From assembly GCF_030296615.1 (NCBI RefSeq), contig NZ_AP027732.1:744001-808000 (forward strand): a stretch of DNA of 64,000 bases. Reading direction: 5' to 3'. This document shows positions 9,242-19,793 of this stretch, in pieces. The notes below the pieces were generated by a model. The model made no database searches, was not told the DNA's origin, and saw only the letters and a list, made by a program, of their open reading frames with translations. Origin of the DNA: Frondihabitans sucicola. Its GTDB lineage: Bacteria; Actinomycetota; Actinomycetes; Actinomycetales; Microbacteriaceae. The position numbers and the translations under genes were made by a program. Positions within the stretch are counted from its first letter, which is position 1. Every line of letters begins with the position of its first letter.

Positions 9242-9485
9242 AGGGCAAGTCTGCCCGACTGCCGCCCGCCGTATCGCTGCGCCACGCGCGTGGTGGCGCG
9301 AGAACGCTCCGCCCGTGACCTCAGCCGAGACGGACACGTTACGCTTGGTCCCTCCCACCACCGGCTGACCAGCGAAGCTGCCGAATTGATCCGCAACACG
9401 GTGGTGCGGCCAGCGGTGCGTTCCTTCGGATCGCTCTTCAGCAAACCAGCGCATGCGCGCCGCACTCGCTACCGCCCGAGCGTTG

Positions 9486-12107
9486 TCAGCCGTCAGCTTT
9501 GAACCAAGCCCCTCGTGCCTCCTGCAGTTCCTTCCAGTGGGCCTCGAGCCCGGTCAGCGAGGGGCTGATGTTCATGCTCGCGAGCGGCTGCGAGTGCCCG
9601 TCGATGTAGCGACATGCCTCTTCGAAGACTCGGTTCACGACCTCGATAGCCGCCGGTAAGGCGGCCGTTTTGATGTTCGGGAGGCTCGTCATCCGGACGT
9701 TCGGCTGGTAGCGCTGAGTCACTCCCTGGAGGAGTTCGGTCTCGGTGAAGACTTCGCACCAGGAGCGGATCCAGTCGTATCCCGTGCGGATGAGTGCGGC
9801 ACGCGCGTTGCCCTCTTCCGAATTCGCGGTCTGGATCGTTTCGTTGATTTGCGCCTTGATGTTGTTGAGTGTGTCCCAGCGCGGGCCGGTAGCCCGCGTG
9901 ACGTGCCCCTTGCCATCTTCGTCCGTGATCTGGAAGTACGAGCACCGTTTGCTGGACACCATGAGGTTCAGGAGCGTAGTCGCGAAGAAGATGTCGTGAG
10001 TGAAAACTATGACCTGTGTCGATTCGGCTAAGGAAGCGATGCGCTGCGCTACCTCGTTGATGCGACGATGGTCGAGGCTGGACACCGGGTCATCGAATAT
10101 CACCGGTGCGCTAATTCCTGCGAGGCGCGCTTCGGCGAGGAAGTCCGCCATGGCGAGGACTTTCTGCTCACCTTCGGACAGCACCGCAGATGGCCTGTGC
10201 TTGCCGGTCAGGACTTTCCGGCGGTGCGCTTTGCCCTTACGGCCGATGTATTCGACCCGCATCTCGGGCGCCCGGAGAGCCGCGCGCTCCGCCGCAAATA
10301 GAGCGTCGAAGCTTTCGTTGATCATCTGGTCGCTCGCGGCCTTCGACAGAGCCGTGAGGTTTCGCTGAAGGGTGGGCATGGGCTTTGCCAAGAGGGCAAG
10401 CCGATCTGCTTGCTTCGCATCTCGCACGTGCAGCTCGATCTCGCTCCACGACTTGCTTAACTCTGCCGCGGCCTCAAGTTCCACAAGGCTTTTCTGTTTC
10501 GCCGCGAGCGTCTCATCACGAGTTGCCGCCTGCTGACGCAAGTCGACGAGGCGATCACTGGCCGCAGTGACTGCGTCCGACAGCGTGAGCGCGTCGGGCT
10601 GAGCAGTTTGGATGGTCTGGGCATCGATTCCGAGGGGAGCCCTTGCCTCAGAATCGATGTTGCTGGCTTCTCCGCCCACGTTGTTTTCGTTCGCCTTGCA
10701 CGCGTCCATGAGCGTCGCGTGCGTCGACACTGTGCGCTCCAATGCAGCCTGGTAGGTCAGTTGTGGATCCTCGTCCGCATGGTCCCGCAAGAAGGCTTCG
10801 ATGTCTGCGACTTCGGCGGCGAAGAGCGGGGCGCCGAGAGCCGTGAGTCGGCCCTTCGAGACCGTGATTCCGTCAGCGATCGTGTCTTCGAGATACTCCG
10901 AATACTTTCCGACGAGGACTGCTGCTGGGCCGACTAGAGGTTGCCTGCAGTACAAGCAGCGTTCTGCATCGTGTACGTCCAGGTCTGAGAGGTGCGCTTT
11001 GTACCGTTCACCCGCTTGCACGAAGCTGTTCCAAGTTTCGTCAGGTTCGGCCGGCAGGTCAGCTGCCTCAAAGAGGGCAGCGCGGAACAGTCGATAGTCG
11101 TTCTGCAGGTCAGCAAGTTTGTCGCGCTCAACCGAGAATGCATTGCCGTCGAAGCCCGCAACGGTCGTCGCCAGAGCGGCGGCCTGCTTGAGAGCCCGCT
11201 CGGTGCGGGCAAGGGCGGTGATCTCCGAGCTGATCGTGTCGGCTTCGAGGGCGGCGACGGTTCGGCGCAGTTCGCCGATTCGAGTCTCGACGTCCGCGCC
11301 GAAGTCCGCCTTCGACTTGAGGTCCTCAAGGTCAGTGGAGGCGCCGAGAGTCTCGATGAGTGGGTAGACAGTCGCTGTTCGGCCAAACCGTGACAGCAGG
11401 CCAGTTGAGCGAGATCGGAGTTCCGAGATCGAGGCATCGACTTGGGATTGGACCGACTTGATGCCGGCAGCTACGTGGTTGAACAGTGCGAGAGCGGCGG
11501 GGACGTAGACGTACTCGAGATCGTCATCAACGTGGAAGCTGACAGACGGGCTGTCGAAGATGGACATGCGGGTAAACGGTGCCACGCCTTGCTGGCCGCT
11601 CCACATGTAGGTCTTCGGCTCGGCTCCGAGCGAGTACCTGATCGTGGCAGATTGCGGCTGCGGCGACGCGACGGATATGTCGCTGAGGATCTCGTCGGCG
11701 GTCCGACTTGCGGCCAGAGCCTTGAAGATCCGCGAGTACCCAGTCTTGCCTGTGCCATTTTCGCCAAAGAGGATCGTGAGGCCCTCATGCGGTTCGATGA
11801 CGCCGCCGGTCTCGAGAGCGTTGACGCCCTCGACGCGCGACAGGGAGGTCAGCGTCAGAGGTTCGAGGGCTTCATCCTCTCGCTCGATGAGTACGAGCGG
11901 CTCCTCGGTGGGGAATGTACGAACGTCGAGGGCCTTCTCCTGACGGAACAACGAGTATGCGTGCTCCTGTGCATCGACGTCGAGCGGCCGACCCGATGCG
12001 AGTACCTGTCGAACGATGAATCGCGTCCATTCGTCGGATCCGTTGGCCCAGTTGCTCAACAGCTCTCGAGGATCCGTTCGCGTGCTCGGCGATTCCGCTA
12101 CCCCCAT
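9486..12107 (-). CDS. SMC/RloC-like AAA ATPase with zinc hook
   Basis: Counted from ATG 12107 the protein is 873 residues. It has Walker A FGENGTGKT near residue 115, a CLYC pair (C384, C387) inside a long coiled-coil region as in zinc-hook ATPases, an LSEGEQK signature and Walker B VIFDDP with the SSLDH D-loop. This domain order is that of the RloC/PrrC-like group of ATPases. RloC itself carries an anticodon nuclease at the C-terminus; I cannot confirm one here and the nuclease seems to be the separate downstream gene. The frame stays open 21 codons upstream. Nucleic-acid surveillance during phage attack is an inference. Confidence 0.8.
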   Translation of the reverse strand: MGVAESPSTRTDPRELLSNWANGSDEWTRFIVRQVLASGRPLDVDAQEHAYSLFRQEKALDVRTFPTEEPLVLIEREDEALEPLTLTSLSRVEGVNALETGGVIEPHEGLTILFGENGTGKTGYSRIFKALAASRTADEILSDISVASPQPQSATIRYSLGAEPKTYMWSGQQGVAPFTRMSIFDSPSVSFHVDDDLEYVYVPAALALFNHVAAGIKSVQSQVDASISELRSRSTGLLSRFGRTATVYPLIETLGASTDLEDLKSKADFGADVETRIGELRRTVAALEADTISSEITALARTERALKQAAALATTVAGFDGNAFSVERDKLADLQNDYRLFRAALFEAADLPAEPDETWNSFVQAGERYKAHLSDLDVHDAERCLYCRQPLVGPAAVLVGKYSEYLEDTIADGITVSKGRLTALGAPLFAAEVADIEAFLRDHADEDPQLTYQAALERTVSTHATLMDACKANENNVGGEASNIDSEARAPLGIDAQTIQTAQPDALTLSDAVTAASDRLVDLRQQAATRDETLAAKQKSLVELEAAAELSKSWSEIELHVRDAKQADRLALLAKPMPTLQRNLTALSKAASDQMINESFDALFAAERAALRAPEMRVEYIGRKGKAHRRKVLTGKHRPSAVLSEGEQKVLAMADFLAEARLAGISAPVIFDDPVSSLDHRRINEVAQRIASLAESTQVIVFTHDIFFATTLLNLMVSSKRCSYFQITDEDGKGHVTRATGPRWDTLNNIKAQINETIQTANSEEGNARAALIRTGYDWIRSWCEVFTETELLQGVTQRYQPNVRMTSLPNIKTAALPAAIEVVNRVFEEACRYIDGHSQPLASMNISPSLTGLEAHWKELQEARGAWFKADG

Positions 12108-12170
12108 GATTTGCCCCGTCTCAAGAAACCGACGTATGGTCACGCCTGCGGCTGACTTTAGCGGTCGCAC

Positions 12171-12464
12171 GCGACGTTATTAAGGATTCGTGGTCGACAG
12201 GTGTCGACGGCCACGGCGGGGCCGAAATCCACCCAGATCAGGGCTCCTCGCCATGATCTCGTACGGGCCTTCCGCCATCTAGATTTTCCGAGGGTCACAG
12301 GCGGATCGATCTTCGACAAACGGCTCACACGACGGACAAGGCCGAGAGATATGGGGCCCCGCTCGAGAGCGATGCATTACTCGCTCGCTGCGGCCGGTTG
12401 CCCGAAGAAAAATAGGTACTCGCTTCGTCTGGGTCGTTGATCTAGGAACAGATGACTTAGCGCG
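12171..12464. other. No gene seen
   Basis: Intergenic stretch upstream of the ATPase operon that should contain its promoter. I see no clear -35/-10 pair, repeat or RNA. Confidence 0.5.
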
Positions 12465-12947
12465 CTAATCCCCGGCATGATCCAAGTCGTATGTTCGACA
12501 CCATCCTTCTGTGTTGGCGAGATACCGCGCTATCTCTTGGCGCACGTCCTCCCGGAGCTCGCCGAAGACTTCATCCATGGCGGACACTTCGTCGAGGACC
12601 TCGACCATAGAAAACCAGTCGCCGGCTTCCTGGTCCCAGATCGCCCCAGAATTCTCGACTGCGGTGAAGACTTCGTGGAATCGGTCGAGCATCCCGTCCA
12701 TCGCGTCATCCCAACTCCGCAAATACCCGCCGAACCAACGAACCGTCATGTCACCGGGAGACGCGACAGGTAGTCCAATCGGGATCTCCTCGACGAACTC
12801 GGACTTGCCGCTGTCGTCGAGGATCAGGAGCGCGATGTCATTGAACTCGAACTCAAGGTTGCCGCCAACGCGCCACTCTCTCTCGTGGCGCCAGTCGTTA
12901 GGGGCCGCGCTACCGAGGCTCCTGACACTTTCGATGAACGGAGACAA
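12465..12947 (-). CDS. Abi-like protein, possibly 5'-truncated
   Basis: The 160-residue frame from 12947 contains EREWRV followed by EFNDIALLILD, the kind of ending seen in abortive-infection and DUF2971-like proteins, and then a helical acidic tail. The frame remains open to about 13066 without a start codon, so the N-terminal domain may be missing. A broken paralogue sits at 5950. Function is not established. Confidence 0.5.
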   Translation of the reverse strand: MSPFIESVRSLGSAAPNDWRHEREWRVGGNLEFEFNDIALLILDDSGKSEFVEEIPIGLPVASPGDMTVRWFGGYLRSWDDAMDGMLDRFHEVFTAVENSGAIWDQEAGDWFSMVEVLDEVSAMDEVFGELREDVRQEIARYLANTEGWCRTYDLDHAGD

Positions 12948-13066
12948 CGACCAAACGTCTGCGCTCGCGTCGGAAGGGCTCTCGTAGTGGCCACGAAGCT
13001 GCAGATCGCGCGCGCCAGAGCTCGAGTCGCCCTCGCCCGACAGACCGGCACAATCCTCCCCCTCAC

Positions 13067-13346
13067 GTCATAGCCACTGCCGCCCTGGACTTCAGCGAAG
13101 ACACAAAGACGTAAACGGGCACGTGAATCCCTCGGGATCGACCGTTCGAGCGAGCAGGTCCGTAGATCCGACCGCGTTTCCTCGACAGCCAGGACCGACT
13201 GTCCGGTTCTATTCAGGTCGGTGTCCTGAAAGCAGACAAGTCGGGAAGCGAACTATTTTGGAGGCTTGAAGGTGCCAAATGCGAACTCCAGGCTGCGGCC
13301 TCCTTGAGGGCATCCGAGTGTCGGCGGACCGCCGTACGGTTCCACC
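13067..13346. other. No gene seen
   Basis: Nothing recognised apart from weak shadow frames. The boundary between two gene fragments may lie here. Confidence 0.4.
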
Positions 13347-13823
13347 ATGGGAGTCCAGTCCAGCTTCGAGAACGCCACCAGGGCTTTGACCCGCCGCCCC
13401 GAAACTCATCCTTACGCCGTTCCGCCAATCTCTGGTGGCTGGGGACTAGGGCTGGTCCTAAGAGGTGACGAACCAGCGCTATGGTACATCGTCCGCCGGG
13501 ACCAGCCGGACCGCCAGTATCACTGCTACGCACACTGTCGCGATGCGAGTGACAAACGACCGTGGCTTCAATTCAGCGACTCGCTGAACTCCGCCGTGGC
13601 TTTCATGTTTCAGAACGAGCGACGCATCCGGACGCTTATTGCCGCTAATGACCCTGAGCACGAAGCCTGGCCCCCACCACCGGAGGACCGACGAGCCAGT
13701 GTTGGCTTCGCTTTCACGAATCAAGGGGCCACCGCTGAGTTGTTCGCAGCCAGACGTCGAATGAAGGAATCTTGTGACGTCGGGCGTGCCGACCATTCTT
13801 GGTATCCCGCCATGAACGGATAG
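13347..13823 (+). CDS. Hypothetical protein
   Basis: A 158-residue frame with a globular-looking composition (GGWGLGLVLRGDEPALWYIV). There is no obvious ribosome site and its 3' end overlaps the convergent gene by about 110 bases, so the true end may be earlier. I do not recognise it. Confidence 0.35.
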   Translation: MGVQSSFENATRALTRRPETHPYAVPPISGGWGLGLVLRGDEPALWYIVRRDQPDRQYHCYAHCRDASDKRPWLQFSDSLNSAVAFMFQNERRIRTLIAANDPEHEAWPPPPEDRRASVGFAFTNQGATAELFAARRRMKESCDVGRADHSWYPAMNG

Positions 13824-14241
13824 TGGTGACCACGAGATCCATGTAGTCGGCAGAGTAGACGGACCACATGGGGTGGTATTCGACCGGCTCGCGGGCGGCC
13901 CAGTCGCGGTGATCTATCCACGACGCTCCGCCGACGCCGTGCCCGAAACAATCGCGAAGGGACCGCTTGAGGTGACTCCAGGTGATGGGGGTCCGGAAGA
14001 CCGCGTCGTCGGCCGCTTCGTAGCTGCGGCTAATGAGGTCCGGCCAAGCCACAGAGGAGCGCCGTTCGGCTACGTGCCGAAATTCATCCAGGACTGGCTC
14101 CAGTGCCGACAGCAGGATTTTGCTGGTGGCTCGCCGCTCTTTCCGTACTAGCGCGATCCTTGACTTCAGTCCGCCTTGGAAAATGTTGAGGAGGAAGCTC
14201 GTGACGGAGCCCGCCATCGCTCCGGTGATCGCGTCCGTCAT
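13714..14241 (-). CDS. Hypothetical membrane-anchored protein
   Basis: ATG 14241 follows GGAGAGCAGG. The 175-residue protein starts with a hydrophobic segment (GAMAGSVTSFLLNIF) and continues with helices rich in charged residues. No family recognised. It lies in the defence island and points the same way as most of its genes. Confidence 0.5.
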   Translation of the reverse strand: MTDAITGAMAGSVTSFLLNIFQGGLKSRIALVRKERRATSKILLSALEPVLDEFRHVAERRSSVAWPDLISRSYEAADDAVFRTPITWSHLKRSLRDCFGHGVGGASWIDHRDWAAREPVEYHPMWSVYSADYMDLVVTTIRSWRDTKNGRHARRHKIPSFDVWLRTTQRWPLDS

Positions 14242-14407
14242 GCCTGCTCTCCAATCATGGCCGCGCTGGGTCGGCTGATGAACCGCAGACTAGCGCTTGG
14301 GCGCAGACCGTTCCTCGCTTCGCTCGAGTCGTTCCCGAACTGTGGTCGAACGTAAGGTTGCGGCCTCGCGTTCGAACCTAATTTCATCCGAGCTTCGAGG
14401 AGTTCGC

Positions 14408-15790
14408 CTAACTTTTTGCCGACATGCCTGCGGGCCACAAGCCAACGGATTGGAAGTACTCGGTCGCTGCGGCCTCCTCAGAGAATTCCAGAAGGTTGCC
14501 TACTTTGCTGGCCAGGACTTCACGCACTTCGGCAGGCGTCGCGAAGAAGAATTCCTTGCGAGAATTCGCCTGGTTCAGAGCGCGCGCTGCGAAATGACGA
14601 TGGAGTTCTGTCTCAAGGGTGACGGCGTCTTCAGAGAAGTAGATCGTGTGCACGTCGAAGCGGAACGGCACAGACGCACCTCCCAGCTCGTTGACCCGGT
14701 CCGTGGGTTCAAGTCGGCGGGTGAGTCCGATCTTGACGACACCCTCGCCAAAAGCTCCGCGGTTTGAGATGACGTAGACATAGCCGGCCCGGATGTTGGC
14801 AGCTCGATAGTCGTTGTCGGCAATCGCCTGATCGATGTCGGCGAGGCGCTGGGCGAGGTCGGAGTTCGTGGTTCCGGCCGCTTCCAGCGTCTCGAGAGTC
14901 TGCAGGAGGAGGGAACGTTCCTTATCGAGTTGGGCGCGTTGTTCGGCTAGTTCTTTCTCGACGCGACGTTCCTCACGGAGGCGCGCGCGTTCCTCGCGCT
15001 CGCGCTCTTTCTCTTCCTGCTTCATCATGAGCCAGTCCGCGGTCAGCTCGATCTCTTTGAGACGGAGAGCGTGGTAGCTGTCGCTGATGCGCATCTGCAT
15101 CATCGTGCCAAGACGGGCGATGGCGTCCCTTGACGCTTGGAGCCGTCGCTTGGCTGTTTGAACGTTTCCCACCTTGAGGGTCCGAATGCTGTTTTCGGAT
15201 TCCGCGTTGTAGGCGCGGAGCATGAGCTTGGACAAGTCATCGCTCATCTTTCGCCCGCGAGCGAGCGAATTGTCGAAAGTGAACATGTTCGACTTCTCGA
15301 TCGCATGACCGTCGCGAATCATAGCGGCCGCGCGCGCCTCGACATCCTGCAACCTTGGTAGGTAGGCGGCAGCATTCTCGAGAGGGTGGTGGTACCGGTA
15401 GATGCCCACTTCTTGCAGGACGATCTGGTCATTGAGTTGAATGAGCTCCTGGCCAGAATGACCACCCTCGCGCAGTTCGCGACGTAATTCAGCGTTCTCC
15501 GCCTCCAACTCCGCGAGCCGCGTCTCAGACGACGCGGGGAGAGTTGAAGCTCGACGCGGCTTTCTGTTCAGATCGAGCGACTCGGACGCTGGCTGGACTG
15601 GAGCGTCGGCCGACTCGAGGCTCGCCATAAAAGTCGCGCCGTCATTCGCGTCGTCGATCAACCAAAGCTGCCAGCCCTCAGGAGGTTTCGCCCAGTCCTT
15701 GGGAGGACTCCATCCCGCTGGCGGCTTCCATCCGTTAGGGACGGGTGGCCAGCCTGGGGGTGGGTTGAAACGTCGTTCACCCGACGTCAC
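14408..15790 (-). CDS. DUF4041-type coiled-coil protein with C-terminal GIY-YIG-like nuclease
   Basis: The 460-residue protein has an N-terminal proline/tryptophan-rich tract with repeated PPxGW and GW motifs, a central DUF4041-like region, a long Glu/Arg coiled coil (residues about 240-310) and a C-terminal GIY-YIG family domain: GYVYVISN, VKIGLTRR, then a helix with E and the H-x-x-F tail. Such proteins occur in phages and mobile islands. It overlaps the upstream gene by four bases, so both products are made together. Confidence 0.75.
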   Translation of the reverse strand: MTSGERRFNPPPGWPPVPNGWKPPAGWSPPKDWAKPPEGWQLWLIDDANDGATFMASLESADAPVQPASESLDLNRKPRRASTLPASSETRLAELEAENAELRRELREGGHSGQELIQLNDQIVLQEVGIYRYHHPLENAAAYLPRLQDVEARAAAMIRDGHAIEKSNMFTFDNSLARGRKMSDDLSKLMLRAYNAESENSIRTLKVGNVQTAKRRLQASRDAIARLGTMMQMRISDSYHALRLKEIELTADWLMMKQEEKEREREERARLREERRVEKELAEQRAQLDKERSLLLQTLETLEAAGTTNSDLAQRLADIDQAIADNDYRAANIRAGYVYVISNRGAFGEGVVKIGLTRRLEPTDRVNELGGASVPFRFDVHTIYFSEDAVTLETELHRHFAARALNQANSRKEFFFATPAEVREVLASKVGNLLEFSEEAAATEYFQSVGLWPAGMSAKS

Positions 15791-17033
15791 GATCGGCGGA
15801 CCCCGGAAGCGTCCACGACGGTGAGCGCGGCAGGGGTCTTCGAGACGGCAGCTCCGAGGTGCTGCAAGGTCGCCGCTGGAACCACGCCAGCGAGATCGAA
15901 TTCCGTGAATTTCTGGCGCGGTGCCGTCACCGCAATCAGCGGTAGGAACATCTGTCGGCCAGTTGCGGGGTCCTTCGTGCGGGGTCCGACCTGCAAGGAG
16001 ATCGCTTGGATGATGCCTCGACGGTCGGCCTCGAAAATTTCGTGCATCGACCGAAGTGCGACCTGGTGAAGAGCGCCGGCGTAACGATTGTTCGCATCCG
16101 TCTTGGACAATGCCGTCTCCGCTACCTCGTCGGTGGCCTTGACATACCGGTAAGCCTTCACTGTCTTCAGATCCTCAGGCGCGGGAACGATGACGGTCAG
16201 CTTGAGTTCGGCTGTCTCCGGCTCGAACGCCGCCTCGTGGACGACCTCGAAACTCGCCGGATAAACCGAGTTAGCCAGGACGATCCCGATGTACTCCTGC
16301 ACGGCGTCGACCACACCGTACCCGAGTCCGGCGATCAGGGCGTCGATGGCTGAGTTGTGTTCGGCTACCTCCTGCTCGCGAAGGCGGCACTCTGCCTCAT
16401 ATTGCGCCTCAGCCGCCGCGAGCATGTCCAACCGGGTCCGCTCTAGAGCACCATGCTGACTCGTCAGTTGCGCCTGGCGTGCGGGAACGGAGTCTCGGAA
16501 CGCCTCCCACTGCTGCAGCGCCTGCTGGTACTCCGTCCACGCCTGAAGCCGGATCTCCTCATGCCTCTTCTTCTTGCCGAAAAGACCCTTTGGAACTTCC
16601 GGCTCGACGAAAACGGGCGGATCCGAGATCTGGATGGGCTCAGGGAGAGGCCGCGGGGTTTGCAGTTCCGGTCGAGGGAAGGGCGGATGCTCAACCGACT
16701 TCTTGAGCGAGTCGAGGTCCACGTAGTCGTCGACGTCGAGGGTGGCTTTCAACAGGCTGTCGATCTCGTCGTACTCGTAAGCGAGATCGTCATTGAGTTC
16801 CTGGACCTCGGCAAGTCTCGACTCGACATAGGCTGCGTGCGCTTCCCGGTCAGCCCTTTTTGCTCCGCCTCGGACATTCGCACAGCTGCCGCGGCAGCTC
16901 GAAGCTGGGCGGCCTGCGCGCGTTGCGCCTGGGCCGCGGCCGTCGCACGCGCCCGAGCCGCTTGATTCGCCCGAGTCTGTGCGAGCCGATTTTGGTGCTG
17001 AATTTCTGCAAGGAACCCCCGCCGGTGAGCCAT
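15787..17033 (-). CDS. Restriction-system-type protein lacking the Mrr domain (one probable sequencing error)
   Basis: ATG 17033 is preceded by GGAGG. The N-terminal 50 residues are an Ala/Arg/Gln coiled coil. The frame breaks near 16857 in a run of five A (minus strand); a sixth A joins it to the rest. The C-terminal 180 residues match the domain that precedes Mrr in many actinobacterial restriction endonucleases (VKAYRYVK, ALHQVALRSMHEIFEADRRG, FTEFDLAGV), but no nuclease domain follows. The nuclease may instead be the overlapping GIY-YIG gene. Confidence 0.65.
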
Positions 17034-17045
17034 TCCTACCTCCAT

Positions 17046-17739
17046 GTAGAACTCAAGTGACTGCTGCTCACTGTACTAACGCGTCCGGAACAGAACTGAC
17101 GAGGCGTCTCCTGACCCCCGCCATCAAACGGGTCGCAGTGTCAGACGCGGTCGAAACCTTGCAGTTTCGCCCCGTCACAAGTGCTTACTTTGGGTCCTTA
17201 TCAACAACGAGGAGTTCGTTGCTCGTGCCGATCTGTTCGAGCCCTGGATATGCCCTCCAACCCCGGTTGAACGGCAACATCACGGAGTGTGCGGTGGTCG
17301 GAGACCTCCTGCGACTCGGTCGCCGTACGTAAGATTTGCAAGATCGACCCGCCGGCGCCTTCGTTGCTCAAGTCCTAGATTTTCGCTTAAACGTGTCACG
17401 GCCAACGCACCCGAGCTTCTGATTCAAGTCGCCCTAGATGCCCCTCAGCGCAACACAAGCCAGGCGTCTGCCCGCAAAGGAGCGCACGTTTGTCGCCTGC
17501 TCAAAGGGAAAAGGATCGCCCGGGCTAGACGCTCGTTCGTCGAGCTGCCACGCAGCCGGAACCGAAACTGGGTGTTTTAGGACGTCGAGGGTCCGGCTTG
17601 CGAACGCCGTTCTCTACGGGGCGATGGAAAACATGCAGGGAATAAGGCCCACAAACATTCCTGCTTTGCGCGAGCCTCAAGTCTCGCTCTCCCTAACTTG
17701 AGGGATTGCCTCATCGGGAGCCGGACGTAGTCTCGTCGA
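17046..17739. other. No gene seen; right border of the accessory island
   Basis: About 690 bases without a supported gene. GC rises to core-like values near its right end. I searched for a partner of the repeat at 4894 in opposite orientation and saw none. Confidence 0.4.
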
Positions 17740-18825
17740 ATGGTTCGCTCACCCTTTTTCTCCGCACGACCCACGGGCACGTGCAGCGCGCCGTGCCATC
17801 GATGACCTCGTGGCTCAGGAGCCGCCCGCTCGCGAACTCCTCGACGAGGTCGAGGCGCGACTTCGGCGTGTCGTCCCTTTCGATGCGGGGGTTGGTGGAC
17901 GACGGACCCCGAAACGCTTCTCCCCACCGAGTTGTGGAACTTCGACATCGACGTCATTGCGCGAGAACTCAAGCCGGATTCCGGAGTCCCACTCGAGGGC
18001 CTGAACTCCGGAACACGTGAAGACCACCACGACGTATCGGAAGCGGTCGCGGAACACGACATGCGGAACGGCAACGCCAAGTCGGGGTCGGATCTTCGGT
18101 TCGTTTCCCGGAGCGGCGAGAGTGTCTGGGGTGCCGCGTGTTGGACCCGCACGGATGCGTCCTTCTCGGCGGAAGAGGTGGCTTACGTCACCGATATTGC
18201 CCGAGAGGTGGGTTCGGCGCTTCGGCGGGATCTGCTTCGAGTGGCCATGCACCCCACTGCGGGCGCAGCGTTCCCGGACGTCGCCACGGGGCCCGGAACT
18301 CTCGTCTTGGGGAAGGGCGACCTGGTCGAGGGCTTCACTCCCGAGGGCAAGGCGTGGCTGGAGAAGCTCGGCGTCTCGCGTCTCAGCGAGCCCCTCCCTG
18401 CCGCGCTGCGCTGGATTTCCCTGCAAGCGCGGGCCCGCGCTGATTCGGCGGGATCGAGAACCGAGCTTCGCGCGGCGAGATCGCGCCTTGCAACAGTGGA
18501 CGGGGAACTGGTCACGGTGCAGGCCGAGGTCCTCCAGGGCTCCGGGGATGCCAAAGTGGTGATGGCCCTTGAGCCCGCGAGTTCACGTTCCCTGTTCCCG
18601 TTGCTTTTGGCTCTCTACGATCTGTCCGCTCGGGAGAAGACCGTGGCGGGGCTTGTCGTGGCGGGCTGGCCGCTGGATGACGTGGCACACCACCTGTCGC
18701 TGTCCCTTTACACGGTGCGAGATCACGTGAAGGCCATCTACGCCAAGGTCGGAGTCCGCTCGCGACCCGAGCTGACGGCACGCCTAGGCGGCGTCTCGGC
18801 CAGCAACCCCGCGGCCGTCGCCTGA
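17740..18825 (+). CDS. LuxR-family transcription regulator (probable sequencing errors)
   Basis: The C-terminal 60 residues form a LuxR helix-turn-helix: LSAREKTVAGLVVAGW, then DVAHHLSLSLYTVRDHVKAIYAKVGV. The middle resembles a sensor (GAF-like) domain. The frame breaks near 17887 in a run of five G; six G would give one protein. Upstream the best start, ATG 17740, is in a third frame separated by a run of T, so the exact start is uncertain. The downstream MerR gene may be unrelated in control. Confidence 0.65.
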
Positions 18826-18861
18826 CGCCTGCTCGGTTCCGAGGCACCGCACCTGCGACCC

Positions 18862-18893
18862 TTGACTCTCCCGCTGGTGGAGGGTTCACCATC
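18862..18893 (+). promoter_or_regulatory. MerR-type promoter/operator of the merR-like gene
   Basis: TTGACT is followed by the imperfect dyad CTCTCCC-N7-GGAGGGT lying in the spacer, the usual site for MerR proteins, which bend an overlong spacer. A second site with the same arms precedes the gene at 19877. Confidence 0.65.
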
Positions 18894-18940
18894 AAGTGCC
18901 CGATTCGGTTCTCGACGTCGGAGATCGAAGGAAACCGGAA

Positions 18941-19765
18941 ATGACTGGTCTCGTCCCCATCGGGGAGTTCTCCCTGATGACGCAACTCAGCGTCAAAACG
19001 CTGCGGCACTACCACGATGTCGGGCTCCTGGAGCCGACGTCAGTGGATGCCTCCTCCGGATACCGCTTCTACGACACGGACCTCGTTCCCACGGCGCAGC
19101 TGATCCGACGGCTCCGGGGCCTGGACATGCCGGTTCCGGATGTCCGGTCCGTCCTGGCCGCGCCGAACGACCTTGAGCGGGATGCACTGATCGGGGATCA
19201 TCTGGCTCGGATGGAAGGTGCCCTCCAGCAGACCCGTGCCGCCGTCTCCGACTTGCGGGTGATGCTCGGCCCGTCTACCGGCGCGATCGAGGTCGAGTAC
19301 CGGGCCGTCCCGGAGACGGCGTCGATTGCAATCACCGGCCAAGTGGCTGTGAGTGATGTCCTGCCGTGGTGGCAGGAAGCGGCCCGCGAGTTGCGGGCGC
19401 TGGCGCGACAAACCGGTGTCCAGGTCACGGGCTTCCTCGGCGGCCTGTACGACCCGGCTCTCTACACCGACGAGGTCGGGCAGGTGACCGTCTTCCTGCC
19501 CGTTGCTGAACCCCTGGACGCAGGAAGGGTGAAGGCGCTCGTCCTACCGGCCTCCGACCTCGCCGTCACGGTTCATCGTGGTTCTTACGCCGGAATCGAC
19601 CGCACCTACGGGGCGCTCGGGTCCTACGTCGCCGACCGACATGAAGGACGGCCCGGTCCGATCCGGGAGAACTACCTCCTGACGCCGGACGACACCACCG
19701 ACGACAGCGAACTGCGCACCGAGATCAGCTGGCCCGTCAACGCCTCGGCCGAGCAGGCGAACTAA
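18941..19765 (+). CDS. MerR-family regulator with GyrI-like effector domain (BmrR type)
   Basis: The 274-residue protein opens with a MerR winged helix (SLMTQLSVKTLRHYHDVGLL, then SGYRFYD), a linking coiled coil near residues 80-110 and a C-terminal GyrI-like domain (residues 120-270) that in BmrR binds lipophilic cations. ATG 18941 is chosen because AAGGAAACCGGAA precedes it. Operators in front of this gene and of the next one indicate autoregulation and control of the downstream cluster. Confidence 0.85.
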   Translation: MTGLVPIGEFSLMTQLSVKTLRHYHDVGLLEPTSVDASSGYRFYDTDLVPTAQLIRRLRGLDMPVPDVRSVLAAPNDLERDALIGDHLARMEGALQQTRAAVSDLRVMLGPSTGAIEVEYRAVPETASIAITGQVAVSDVLPWWQEAARELRALARQTGVQVTGFLGGLYDPALYTDEVGQVTVFLPVAEPLDAGRVKALVLPASDLAVTVHRGSYAGIDRTYGALGSYVADRHEGRPGPIRENYLLTPDDTTDDSELRTEISWPVNASAEQAN

Positions 19766-19793
19766 CTCCCAAGCGTCTTTCTCGAGGAAGAGC

